From CAZFBA01 sp964517135 (GTDB lineage Bacteria; Cyanobacteriota; Vampirovibrionia; JBFMGH01), in assembly GCA_964517135.1 (NCBI GenBank), contig CAZFBA010000013.1, positions 1 to 64,000 on the forward strand: a DNA stretch of 64,000 nucleotides, in the 5' to 3' direction. Both the position numbers and the translations under genes were made by a program. The notes under the pieces were generated by a model. It was not told the DNA's origin. It was given only the letters and a program-made list of their open reading frames with translations, and made no database searches. Positions 43,691 to 52,040 of the stretch are shown piece by piece. Each line of letters opens with the position of its first letter. Positions within the stretch are counted from its first letter, which is position 1.

Positions 43691-43757
43691 GGGGTCGACA
43701 GGGCCCGGATCAAAGCAAACCCGAACCCTGTTCCTGCCAGGGTTGTAGGAACGCCCC
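43691..43757. other. GC-rich structured block, possible RNA
   Basis: Closing stem GGGGTCG/CGCCCC; inside ACAGGG (43699-43704) can pair with CCCTGT (43726-43731), while AACCCTG (43724-43730) can instead pair with CAGGGTT (43738-43744). Two exclusive pairings suggest a conformational RNA. It stands out in composition against the AT-rich background and lies 29 nt after the mtnA stop. Class unknown. Confidence 0.45.
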
Positions 43758-43785
43758 ACGAAGAAGAATTTACTGAATAATTCTT

Positions 43786-44856
43786 TTATGCTGTAACAGA
43801 GGCAAATAGCTCAGCGATACTCTTTTTATAGTCTGCTCTCAGAACTCCTCGTTCTGTTATTATGCCTGCAATATATTTAGCAGGTGTCACATCAAACGCT
43901 GGATTAACCACATTGACCCCATCAGGACAAATATGTTTTCCGTTAATGATTGTGACTTCTTCTTTGTTGCGTTCTTCAATAGGTATCAGGCTGCCATCAG
44001 AAATATAAGGATCAATTGTCGAAACAGGTGCAGCTACATAGAAAGGAACACCATATTCTTTAGCTGCCAGAGCAACTGTTAGCGTACCAATTTTGTTAGC
44101 CGTATCACCATTACTTGCTATACGATCGGCACCCACGACGACCATATCTATAAGGCCTTTTGACATAAGGTGTGCACACATTCCATCAGTGACCAGCGTT
44201 GTATTAATGTTATCCTGAAGGAGTTCCCAGGCTGTAAGCCTTGCACCCTGCTGTCTTGGTCTGGTTTCGTTAGCAAAAACCCTTATACTTTTGTCTTTTG
44301 CATAAGCAGACCTGATGACACCAAGCGCTGTTCCATAGCCAACAGTTGCAAGACCTCCGGCGTTACAATGTGTCATAATTGTTGCACCTTCCGGAACCAG
44401 TTTTGCCCCGTGATCGCCAATAGTCTTACAGGCATCCAGGTCTTCTTTATGCATTTTAATAGCTTCTTCTTTGAGTTTTGCTGTAATTTCTTTTACCTCA
44501 AGAGATTTCAGTTTTTCTGCATATTTCATCAACCTGTTAATGGCCCAGGCAAGGTTTACTGCGGTTGGTCTGGCATCTTCCAGAACTTTTGCAACTTTTT
44601 GCAGTTCATTGAAGAAAGTTTCAGAGTCATTAACTTTTTCAGAGAGTTCAAGAGCCCCTAGTACCAATCCGAAAGCACCAGCTATACCAATAGCTGGCGC
44701 TCCTCGAATAAGCATATCTTTAATGGCACCTTCCATGTCCTTATAGTTAGTTATATCGACAGTTTCCAGCTTTTCAGGCAAAATTGTCTGGTCTATTAAC
44801 CTTGCAGTAGAAGGGTTTACCCATTCTATTGTATGGACATTAGTATGAAGGCTCAT
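43786..44856 (-). CDS. mtnA: S-methyl-5-thioribose-1-phosphate isomerase
   Basis: 356 residues, aIF2B/MtnA family. Key residues: RGAPAIGIAGAFG, Cys164 in MTHCNAGGLATVGYG, NETRPRQQGARLT, and Asp244 in GADRIASNGDTANKIGT. It converts MTR-1-P to MTRu-1-P in methionine salvage. No other mtn gene is in the window. It is last in the ftsZ operon (15 nt after ftsZ). Confidence 0.95.
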   Translation of the reverse strand: MSLHTNVHTIEWVNPSTARLIDQTILPEKLETVDITNYKDMEGAIKDMLIRGAPAIGIAGAFGLVLGALELSEKVNDSETFFNELQKVAKVLEDARPTAVNLAWAINRLMKYAEKLKSLEVKEITAKLKEEAIKMHKEDLDACKTIGDHGAKLVPEGATIMTHCNAGGLATVGYGTALGVIRSAYAKDKSIRVFANETRPRQQGARLTAWELLQDNINTTLVTDGMCAHLMSKGLIDMVVVGADRIASNGDTANKIGTLTVALAAKEYGVPFYVAAPVSTIDPYISDGSLIPIEERNKEEVTIINGKHICPDGVNVVNPAFDVTPAKYIAGIITERGVLRADYKKSIAELFASVTA

Positions 44857-44871
44857 TTTTAGTTTTTACCT

Positions 44872-46026
44872 CTATCTGACCTTTAAGAAATCAGGGACAT
44901 CAACGACATTGCTATTAGCTTGCACAGCCGGTGAAGGAGAAGATGGAGCATTACTTTTTACAGTATATAATGCCTTTTTTGGAGGTACAGTCTTCTCAGC
45001 CGGTTTGTTAACCACTGAATAGCCTTCTTTGCCGACTTCTTTGTTGATTTTTAATTCAAAACCGGTTGCAATAACCGTAATTTGAATTTCACCCTGAATT
45101 CTTTCATCAATGACAGCACCAAAGATAATATTAGCATCATCAACTACAGAGCTATAAATAATCTCGGCTGCTTCATTAACTTCATGAAGAGTCATATCAG
45201 GGCCGCCTGTAACGTTAAAGATAACGCCGCTGGCGCCTTCAATAGAGGTTTCTAACAATGGAGAATTAATTGCCATTTTAGCAGCTTCAACGGCTCTGCC
45301 TTCGCCACTTCCACGGCCGATACCCATCAGGGCTGAACCAGCGACAGACATTACTGATTTAACGTCAGCAAAGTCAACGTTAATAAGGCCAGGTACTACG
45401 ATAATATCGCATATACCCTGAACACCTCTTAACAGTACTTCATCAGCAATCTGGAAAGCTTCTTGCATAGAAGTACGGCGCTCGACAACCTGTAATAACT
45501 TATCGTTAGGGATAACGATTAAGGTATCTACATTCTCTTTTAATGCTTCCAGACCCTGAACAGCCTGTTGCATTCTTCTTTTGCCTTCAAATGTGAAAGG
45601 TTTTGTTACGACGCCAACGGTCAGGGCACCTACCTCACGGGCTACTTCAGCCACAATAGAGGCTGCACCTGTACCGGTACCACCGCCCATACCAGCTGTG
45701 ATGAATACCATATCAGAACCATCTAAGGCTACCATCAGGTCATCACGGCTTTCTTCGGCAGCTTTTTGGCCAATCGCAGGGTTACCGCCTGCGCCGAGGC
45801 CTTTTGTTAACTTGGCGCCAATTTGTATCTTATTGTGGCAACTTGACATTTGAATAACCTGAGAATCTGTATTGGTTACCCAGAATTCTGTGCCATTTAA
45901 GCCTGCGGCAATCATTCTATTGACTGCGTTGCCGCCGCCTCCGCCAACACCAATTACTTTTATGTTGGCCTGACTTGTTTCAAAGTTTCTCATAGTTGTG
46001 TTTAAGTTTTCTCCGTTACTATTCAC
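44872..46026 (-). CDS. ftsZ: cell division protein FtsZ
   Basis: 384 residues, GTG start with TTGGAG 6 nt upstream. GTPase domain: IKVIGVGGGGGNAVNRMI, signature GGGTGTGAA, T7 loop NVDFADVKSVM. Linker about 325-374 and C-terminal peptide DVPDFLKVR, which recruits FtsA/SepF/ZipA-like partners. Second half of the cyanobacteria/Firmicutes-style cluster, after DUF881 and sbp. Forms the division ring. Confidence 0.97.
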   Translation of the reverse strand: MNSNGENLNTTMRNFETSQANIKVIGVGGGGGNAVNRMIAAGLNGTEFWVTNTDSQVIQMSSCHNKIQIGAKLTKGLGAGGNPAIGQKAAEESRDDLMVALDGSDMVFITAGMGGGTGTGAASIVAEVAREVGALTVGVVTKPFTFEGKRRMQQAVQGLEALKENVDTLIVIPNDKLLQVVERRTSMQEAFQIADEVLLRGVQGICDIIVVPGLINVDFADVKSVMSVAGSALMGIGRGSGEGRAVEAAKMAINSPLLETSIEGASGVIFNVTGGPDMTLHEVNEAAEIIYSSVVDDANIIFGAVIDERIQGEIQITVIATGFELKINKEVGKEGYSVVNKPAEKTVPPKKALYTVKSNAPSSPSPAVQANSNVVDVPDFLKVR

Positions 46027-46070
46027 TGTTCACTCCAACCCTGTTTATACTATTACATACCACGTTTTTT

Positions 46071-46403
46071 CTATCTATGAATGAAAAGTTTCTGGTTTAT
46101 TTGCGATAAATTATGGAATATTCTTACACCCAGGATAATTATAATGGCTAAAAATATGTCTACACCCATGATGATTCCGAAATAAACCATACCTACCGCC
46201 AGTAATGCATTTAGCATGAACTCTATGCTAAATAATACTGTACTAAACCTTCCCTCGAGTTTTGCCAAAAATCCGTTAAATAATGCATCTGTTGCTACCA
46301 TAATGAGGATTGTATTAATTTGAGTGCTTATGACTGGTATTGATATAGGAAGCAAGCCGCCTATGAGAAGTCCTATTAATAATCCTATTATGGGTATCCA
46401 CAT
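46071..46403 (-). CDS. sbp: small basic protein Sbp (DUF1290)
   Basis: 110 residues, three membrane segments: WIPIIGLLIGLLIGG, FSIEFMLNALLAVGMVYFG, VDIFLAIIIILGVRIFHNL. The VDxFLA-GVRIFHNLSQI ending is the DUF1290 mark. It is 2 nt after the DUF881 gene and 44 nt before ftsZ, the arrangement known from Gram-positive division clusters. Function not established. Confidence 0.85.
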   Translation of the reverse strand: MWIPIIGLLIGLLIGGLLPISIPVISTQINTILIMVATDALFNGFLAKLEGRFSTVLFSIEFMLNALLAVGMVYFGIIMGVDIFLAIIIILGVRIFHNLSQINQKLFIHR

Positions 46404-46405
46404 TA

Positions 46406-47149
46406 TTAGTTGCCTTTAATATTTATTAACAGTGTTTCCCTTGATGCTGGAACTTTTATACTGTCATTTTTTCTTATTGCAAACTCTATACCATATTTTT
46501 CAAGATTGTACCTTTTTATATATCCATTGGTTACTGTATCTATCAACTTTTGCGGATCTCCGATTGCTTTGATTGTGAAGGGTGGCAGAACTCTAGTGTT
46601 ATTTATCAGTATTATAGGGCCTATACAGTTGAATTCAGAAGCTGCGGTTATACGTTGATCATTTACTGATACTGCTTTTGCACCGCCCGCCCAGAGTTCG
46701 TTTACTATTGCCAGAAGATCCAGGTTGTGTACAATCATTAAATTAGGATTTTCTCCTGAAGTTAGCGGTTTAGTACTGTCGTTTAGAGTTAATATTACCC
46801 CCTCTCCTTGTGTTTCCTGTAATGCCATTAAGTGATTGTATTTTTTTAGAAATTGTTCTGCTTTTTCTTCCAGTATTGATGCCAGTTTATGGTTTTCAAT
46901 CAGTATTTTAGATTCTAATATAGAGTTTTCAGCTTCAACAATTTCTATTTGCTTTGTGATTCCAGGTTTTGAAGATATCATTAGATTCAGCTTATCATGT
47001 TCCAGATGAGTTTGTTTCAGGTGTATAGTGCTTCCCAGTGCTATCAGGAAGATCAGGCTTCCAAAAAAGAGTGACTGGTTTCTGGTTTCAACAGGCTCCT
47101 GGAATTCTGTGTAACCAGACCAGAAGTATTTTTCCCAAGAAGTATTCAT
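46406..47149 (-). CDS. DUF881-family division-cluster protein
   Basis: 247 residues. One membrane segment near 28-40, a coiled coil (about 60-105), and the DUF881 domain: LLAIVNELWAGGAKAVSVNDQRI and IGPIILINNTRVLPPFTIKAIG. Known neighbours of DUF881 are sbp and ftsZ, as here. First gene of the operon. Likely an envelope protein; role unknown. Confidence 0.85.
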   Translation of the reverse strand: MNTSWEKYFWSGYTEFQEPVETRNQSLFFGSLIFLIALGSTIHLKQTHLEHDKLNLMISSKPGITKQIEIVEAENSILESKILIENHKLASILEEKAEQFLKKYNHLMALQETQGEGVILTLNDSTKPLTSGENPNLMIVHNLDLLAIVNELWAGGAKAVSVNDQRITAASEFNCIGPIILINNTRVLPPFTIKAIGDPQKLIDTVTNGYIKRYNLEKYGIEFAIRKNDSIKVPASRETLLINIKGN

Positions 47150-47847
47150 GTAAGTGTTTAGTTTCAGAATAAATATACTATCAGTTGATTACACAACAAA
47201 TAGAATAACATATTAATCAGGTTTATATTTAAATGTGTAGCATTTTTTAAATTTAGACTTTGATACAAATTTGAATAGTGTCTGTATAAATATTGAATTT
47301 ATCGACAATTTTATTGGTTATAGCTTTCTATATAAAGCTTTCGCTCTTTTTTTGACTTTTTATAGTTAATACAAAAGGTTTTCAAGAAATCAACAAAAGC
47401 TTAAAGCACTTTAAACAAGCGTTAAAGAGGTATTAAAATTGCTGAAATTATAGACAACAAATTGTTGTCTATGGTGAAATCCGGGTCGGGCAAGGTTTTC
47501 AAATTTAAATTTTTTTTGTAAAAATACTTAATAATTCTTGTAATACATACGTAATATTTTGAATTTTTGTTAACAATACTAAACAAAACAGGCGGCAAAA
47601 TACGTTATAAAATGCCTGAAAAACCTTATACAAAAGCTTTTAAACGTTTGGCAATAACAGGCTTTACTTTTTTGTTAACTTCATCAACATAATGTTTACT
47701 ATATTAAAATCTGAACAATTGTTTCATTTTTTTAATATTTTCTTGCCTGAGGGCAATCTTCGATATCCTTTTTTCTTATTTAAGAAAGCAAGAACAATAG
47801 ATACATCGTAAATAAACAGTATTACATCTGAGGAGAGAGCATTAATT
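47150..47847. other. divergent intergenic region with palindrome
   Basis: About 700 AT-rich nt between the division operon and a HEAT gene. The only strong feature is the palindrome at 47450-47472. Confidence 0.4.
47450..47472. promoter_or_regulatory. 23-bp palindrome, candidate operator
   Basis: Arms ATAGACAACA and TGTTGTCTAT (10 bp) around AAT, perfect. It is about 300 nt from the DUF881 start and about 375 nt from the HEAT start, so it could serve either side. Which protein binds it is unknown. Confidence 0.5.
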
Positions 47848-48540
47848 ATGTTTGAAAAGCTTTTAGGGCTAAAGAGTGACTATAAATCAGCTTCTGCAAG
47901 TAAAAATAACTTTGCCGATCTTAGGTTCTTCAGTAAATTAGCAAAAACTGATAGCAAAAGTATTTATGATATAGCCAGATCTCTTAAGGATTGTAGCAAT
48001 CCGGATATTAAGAAGTTTAAAATTCATGAAATCAGAAATTATATAAACAGTGCATCTATAGCAGATCTTATAAATCATATGAAAAGCCCTTATGATATTA
48101 TAAGAAGTCTTTCTGCTCAGGCATTTGCAGAATGTGGTTCACCTAATATCCTTGGTTGTATAGAAAAAATGCTTGACGATGAAAACGAAAACCTTAGATT
48201 AGCCTGCATGGATGCCATTCTTCAACTTGAAAGCCCTGACACACTGGAAGTTTTAAGAAAGGCTATTAAAGATAATTCAGCCCGGGTAAGGTTAAAAGCA
48301 GCTGTTTGTCTTGCTGAACTTTACCGGCTTTCACTCAGTAAAGAGGCTATAAATGTTTTAAATTCAGCTCTTGATGATTCTGATGAAGAGGTTAGAGAGT
48401 TTGTTATTGATGAACTGGGTCTTATTGGCAATGAAAATTCTCTCATAAAGATACTTGATGCCATTGATAAGACAGAAGGCAAAGAGCAGGATCTCTTAAA
48501 TGAAAGTCTTGAGCTAATTATGTCAAGGGCAATGGCGTAA
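47848..48540 (+). CDS. HEAT-repeat protein
   Basis: 230 residues. Four to five HEAT helical pairs (PYDIIRSLSAQAFAECGSP; DENENLRLACMDAILQLESP; DNSARVRLKAAVCLAELYR; DSDEEVREFVIDELGLIGN) with the typical Pro-D-Val/Arg pattern. A protein-protein scaffold; partner unknown. GAGGAGAGAGC precedes ATG. Ends 7 nt before the convergent asparaginase gene. Confidence 0.8.
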   Translation: MFEKLLGLKSDYKSASASKNNFADLRFFSKLAKTDSKSIYDIARSLKDCSNPDIKKFKIHEIRNYINSASIADLINHMKSPYDIIRSLSAQAFAECGSPNILGCIEKMLDDENENLRLACMDAILQLESPDTLEVLRKAIKDNSARVRLKAAVCLAELYRLSLSKEAINVLNSALDDSDEEVREFVIDELGLIGNENSLIKILDAIDKTEGKEQDLLNESLELIMSRAMA

Positions 48541-48547
48541 GTTGTTT

Positions 48548-49531
48548 CTAAATTTGAAAAGCAAAGTTATAATAACCAACTTTTTTATTGCTTAAAGAAT
48601 ATAGGTCTCTTTGAGTAAAGTAAACAAGCTCTTCATAGTCTTCTGGAGGTTTTTCAAGCCACCCAAGTTTTCTGAGTGCTTCTACTACAACGAAATCTCT
48701 AACGTTATTATTGCCATCAGAGGCTTTTACAACAAGTGCTTCACCGGAATGACGTGGTGTAACAATAATCAGGCCTTCTGCACCTACTTTAGCAATTAAT
48801 TTACCCTTTGATGCCTGTATAATGCAGGTATCAATACGATCTTTGCCCCCGGCAAGAACAGGGAATTCAGTAACTGCATCTGCAATTATTTCTGCTCCGG
48901 TTGTAGTGCCGTCAAAGAACTTTGAAAAACCTGCACCCATTTCAGAGAGTTTCATGCCGTGAACAGGCATACCGCAACCATCTATACCATAGTGCATATC
49001 TTCAGGCTGGCAGTATTGTCTAATAAGATCAGTAATATGCAATTGAATTGGATGTTCAAAATCAGTATAATTTGAATAATCCCAGCCTTTTGCAATGCAT
49101 GAAGCGATCATAAATAGGTGTTTACCGGAGCAATTATTGTGTAATACTGTTGGTTGTTGACCTTCTTTGAGCAAACGATGACGTTCTTCATTGTCGAACG
49201 GTGGATGTGCACCACAAAGAAAAGCTTCTTCACTTACACCAAACTTATTCATAATTGATTTAATTTTTTCAACGTGTTCCCTGCTGCCGCTGTGAGAGGC
49301 AAAGCTTATAGAAATATCAGAAGCATCAAGGCCAAATTTCTTTACAGCTCCAAATTCTATTGCACAGAGTGCCTGAATGGGCTTCTCGCAAGAGCGCATA
49401 AAGCAGACATAATCCGGTATTTCAAGGCTTTTCAAAATCTTTTTCTTGCTATTAACTACTGATATCCAGCCATAGAAACGTTTTTCTTGAATATCGCCCC
49501 TGATTACCTCTACTAGAAAGTTACTTTTCAT
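48548..49531 (-). CDS. asparaginase II (COG4448 type)
   Basis: 327 residues from ATG 49531 (MKSNFLVEVIRGD), CAGGAA upstream; a frame from ATG 49600 is longer but less favoured. Family marks: RSCEKPIQALCAIEFG, ISFASHSGSREHV, HNNCSGKHLFM, YGIDGCGMPVHG, GGKDRIDT. This rhizobial-type asparaginase II is unrelated to AnsA/AnsB. Converts asparagine to aspartate and ammonia. An upstream 18-bp motif is shared with the NSS transporter. Confidence 0.88.
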   Translation of the reverse strand: MKSNFLVEVIRGDIQEKRFYGWISVVNSKKKILKSLEIPDYVCFMRSCEKPIQALCAIEFGAVKKFGLDASDISISFASHSGSREHVEKIKSIMNKFGVSEEAFLCGAHPPFDNEERHRLLKEGQQPTVLHNNCSGKHLFMIASCIAKGWDYSNYTDFEHPIQLHITDLIRQYCQPEDMHYGIDGCGMPVHGMKLSEMGAGFSKFFDGTTTGAEIIADAVTEFPVLAGGKDRIDTCIIQASKGKLIAKVGAEGLIIVTPRHSGEALVVKASDGNNNVRDFVVVEALRKLGWLEKPPEDYEELVYFTQRDLYSLSNKKVGYYNFAFQI

Positions 49532-49744
49532 TTTTTTTATTCCTGTTGCAAACCTGTATGCCTTATCCTTTTTGATGATTAGCGTATTATTTTTACGCAT
49601 TTTTTTTGATCACTTTATTTTACCACTCCAATTATTTTTTTCCAGTAGAAAAAAAAGTAATTGTAATTATGCCTAATACCCTTTAAACATAGGCGCTATA
49701 GTGTTTTTTAAGAGTTGTTATTGTTAAATTTATTGTATCACCAT

Positions 49745-49762
49745 CCAATACATATGTATTAT
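49745..49762. promoter_or_regulatory. palindromic motif shared with the NSS transporter promoter
   Basis: CCAATACATATGTATTAT, with a 14-bp perfect palindrome (49747-49760). Its reverse complement occurs at 56520-56537 upstream of the NSS transporter. It is 214 nt upstream of the asparaginase start. Confidence 0.45.
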
Positions 49763-49819
49763 CAACTTTACTGAAAAATCACCACTATACAGCTAAATTT
49801 TTTCTGAGGGTTTTACACT

Positions 49820-50001
49820 TAAGACTAATGCTTAAATATAACAATAAACTTTTTGTTTTCGATTTTCAAAAATTTTAAAAGTAAAGATATGGGTTGAACG
49901 AGCAGGCATAGCCTGTGAGTGAGACCCCATGCCTTCCTTTAGGGTGGGCGGGATCTGGGTTTTGAAAATCGAAAATTTTTTAAGTTATGCATTGATATTT
50001 A
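49820..50001 (+). repeat. R2 element, copy A
   Basis: Left end TAAGACTAATGC, then CGATTTTCAAAAATTT, AAAAGTAAAGATATGGGTTG and AACGAGCAG; middle with GCATAGCCTGTGAGTGAG and a GC-rich turn; right end TTTTGAAAATCGAAAA and TTAAGTTATGCATTGATATT. CGATTTTCAAAA pairs with TTTTGAAAATCG, and the outer ends pair imperfectly. About 182 bp, same orientation as copy B at 51.6 kb. Confidence 0.8.
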
Positions 50002-50281
50002 TATCTAAATAAAATCTTTTACCAGACACCAGTGACCCACCCCTCAATTTTTTTAACAGTGCATTGCATTTTGTTATTGATTACATGATCTTGACATTAA
50101 TGGCATACACTTTTGTATGATAACTTACACAGACATTGATACTAAATGATTTTAAAATAATAGCTCTGCTGACAAACTTCTTAATTCTTAATCATTTATA
50201 GAAATAGCACTTTACAATTTTTGCTTTTGAATTCATAATTTAATTAGTTAAAACACATTATCAAAATAAAGGATCAGTTTA

Positions 50282-50584
50282 ATGTTATCAAACCAAGACT
50301 ACGAAGTAATTTATTTAGAATGCGCTGATTGCGGATCAGAATTCGAATTTTCATCTGAAGAACAAGAATTCTACGAGTCAAAAAGGTTCTCCCAGCCTAA
50401 AAGATGTCCATCCTGTAGAGAAGCAAGAAGGAATGTGAGAAGCAACCGTGGTGGCGGTGGTGGTGGCCACAGAAAGCCCAGATATACTGTAATATGCAGT
50501 GATTGCGGTTGTGAAACTACTGTACCGTTTGAGCCAGCAGGTGATAGACCGGTTTATTGCTCTGACTGTTATAAAAACAAATAA
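50282..50584 (+). CDS. small zinc-ribbon protein with Gly-rich hinge
   Basis: 100 residues. First zinc motif CADCGSEFEF and RCPSCREARR, a GGGGGGH hinge, then CSDCGCETTVPFEPAG and PVYCSDCY, the second zinc-binding half. The phrase TTVPFxPxxxRPVYCxxCY is found in a widespread small zinc-ribbon family. DNA/RNA binding or a chaperone-like function is guessed, not shown. First gene of the R2-flanked cassette. Confidence 0.75.
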   Translation: MLSNQDYEVIYLECADCGSEFEFSSEEQEFYESKRFSQPKRCPSCREARRNVRSNRGGGGGGHRKPRYTVICSDCGCETTVPFEPAGDRPVYCSDCYKNK

Positions 50585-50597
50585 TAAAGGAGAAAGC

Positions 50598-50717
50598 TTG
50601 GCCAAAAATAATCAGAAAAAAGAAAAAGCTGCGCGCAACAAGCAATACGCTGATAAATATAGAAAACGCAAAGCTTCTTCTAGAGATTTCAAAAAGAACC
50701 GTGACAACGATCGCTAA
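50598..50717 (+). CDS. 39-residue basic peptide
   Basis: TTG start (50598) 7 nt after AAGGAG, coupled to the zinc-ribbon gene 13 nt upstream. Starts MAKNNQKKEKAARNKQYADK and ends KKNRDNDR; about half of the residues are Lys/Arg/Asn. Likely helical and nucleic-acid binding. Below typical length limits; no family known. Confidence 0.6.
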   Translation: MAKNNQKKEKAARNKQYADKYRKRKASSRDFKKNRDNDR

Positions 50718-50862
50718 TTATTAGAATATAAATCTCATATTCAAGTAATTTGTTTAAGGTCAACCACTGTATAAATGTATTTTTTATAAATTATACAAAT
50801 ACAATGGTTACTTTTTGTATGGCTTTTTTAAAATCAATACTGAAAGATTTGTAGAAAATTCC

Positions 50863-51138
50863 ATGGATAATTGGAAAGTATACCTTGTTGAATGTTGTGA
50901 TGGCTCATACTATTGTGGTATCACAAATAAGCAGATTCAAGATAGAGTAAAGGCTCACAACAACGGCACAGGCAGTAAATATACACGGGGAAGAAGACCA
51001 GTAAAACTATTTAACAGTATTAATGGCCTTTCACGCAGCGATGCAGCAAGACTGGAATACCGTATTAAAAAACTTCCTAAAGACAAAAAACTTGAACTGT
51101 TTGCTTTTCCTGATCAGACAAAAGCTAATCTTCTCTAA
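50863..51138 (+). CDS. GIY-YIG domain protein (UPF0213/YhbQ-like)
   Basis: 91 residues from ATG 50863 (MDNWKVYLVECCDGSYYCGI). GIY-YIG landmarks: VYL and YCG, DRVKAHNNGTGSKYTRGRRPVKL with the catalytic Arg-rich part, RLEYRIKKLPKDKK (Glu). Small single-domain form as in YhbQ, whose nuclease activity is little characterised. A frame beginning at TTG 50815 is unlikely. Converges with the pseudopilin gene (14-nt overlap). Confidence 0.85.
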   Translation: MDNWKVYLVECCDGSYYCGITNKQIQDRVKAHNNGTGSKYTRGRRPVKLFNSINGLSRSDAARLEYRIKKLPKDKKLELFAFPDQTKANLL

Positions 51139-51607
51139 CTGCACCTGTTAAAGGTTTTACATAAAGCGTTTTAGATGTTACACAATTACCATTGTTATCA
51201 GTATAACAGATAACAATCTTGCCATTGGCATTTGTAAATGTTGTTGCATCATCACCATAGGTTGACCCCATCGGAGAACCCTTAAAGTCAAATACAATTG
51301 TCGCCAGCCCTGAATTACTGGTATCATATTTGACTCCATCGCTGAACTGAAAGGAATTTAACTCTTCACTCGTGTCTTCTCTCTCAACAGTGACAGAAGA
51401 TGAAGAAAATATAACCTGTACATCAACTGACTTAGAACGTGCATGGTTTTGAGCTTCCTGCAAAATTTGCCCCACTGCTATAGCATCATTTTTTAACTTT
51501 GTTTTTGCAAAAAACTGCATCAGCGGAACAGATGCTATGCCTGCTATAACACCAATAATTACAACTGTTACCAATAATTCAGTTAATGTAAAACCTCTTT
51601 GTTTCAT
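51125..51607 (-). CDS. pseudopilin (GspH/FimT-like)
   Basis: 160 residues. Leader MKQRG, then FTLTELLVTVVIIGVIAGIA: cleavage after Gly5, Glu at +5. The soluble part has AVGQILQEAQNHARSKSV and a cysteine pair (VICYTDNNGNC). GspH/FimT minor pseudopilin type. Lies between R2 copies, opposite strand to the other three genes. Confidence 0.85.
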   Translation of the reverse strand: MKQRGFTLTELLVTVVIIGVIAGIASVPLMQFFAKTKLKNDAIAVGQILQEAQNHARSKSVDVQVIFSSSSVTVEREDTSEELNSFQFSDGVKYDTSNSGLATIVFDFKGSPMGSTYGDDATTFTNANGKIVICYTDNNGNCVTSKTLYVKPLTGAVRED

Positions 51608-52040
51608 TTTATACCTTTATACTTCCTTTCCCTTAATAAGACTAATGCATAAACATAACAATCGATTTTATTTTTTCGATTTTCAAAAATTTTAAAAGTG
51701 AAGATATGGGTTGAACGAGCAGACAACTACTTGCTAAGAAAGATCACAAGAAATCACTCAAGGCCCCGGGGGATAGCCGCTTTGCAGGCGAAAGGGGGCA
51801 GCGCACCCTTTATGGGGTCAGGTGCCAGTCATGGCACGGGTTTTGAAAATCGAAAAATTTTTAAGTTTTGCACTGGTCTTTAATACATTATAACTGATTT
51901 TTGATTTTAGGAAAATACATTGTAATAAATTTGAATCTTAAAAAACAAAAAATGTTATATTTTAACTATTATTACCGGTAACTTTTAGTAAAAATGGGTT
52001 TACTTATCGAAAAAAGGCCCGACATAAAGGTATTAAATAA
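51608..52040. other. intergenic region with R2 copy B
   Basis: About 430 nt. R2 copy B (51637-51882) fills more than half. Beyond it to the terminase stop nothing is recognised. Confidence 0.5.
51637..51882 (+). repeat. R2 element, copy B
   Basis: Same ends as copy A: TAAGACTAATGC, CGATTTTCAAAAATTT, AAAAGTGAAGATATGGGTTG, AACGAGCAG on the left and TTTTGAAAATCGAAAA, TTTTTAAGTTTTGCACTGGT on the right. The middle is different and longer (246 bp in total), with a GC-rich GGCCCCGGGGGATAGCCGC part. Conserved ends and a changed core suggest a structured mobile element or variable RNA. Confidence 0.8.

Larger units (their letters stand above)
42920..43785. other. long intergenic region with an orphan terminator and a structured block
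   Basis: About 865 nt with no convincing gene. Two clear structures: a plus-strand terminator (43433-43460) and a GC-rich folded block (43691-43757). A 69-codon frame at 43075-43284 starts at TTG without a ribosome site and is not called. Confidence 0.5.
49532..50281. other. intergenic region with operator-like motif and R2 element
   Basis: About 750 nt. Holds the shared 18-bp motif (49745-49762) and R2 copy A (49820-50001). The right part to 50281 is AT-rich, with no gene. Confidence 0.5.
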
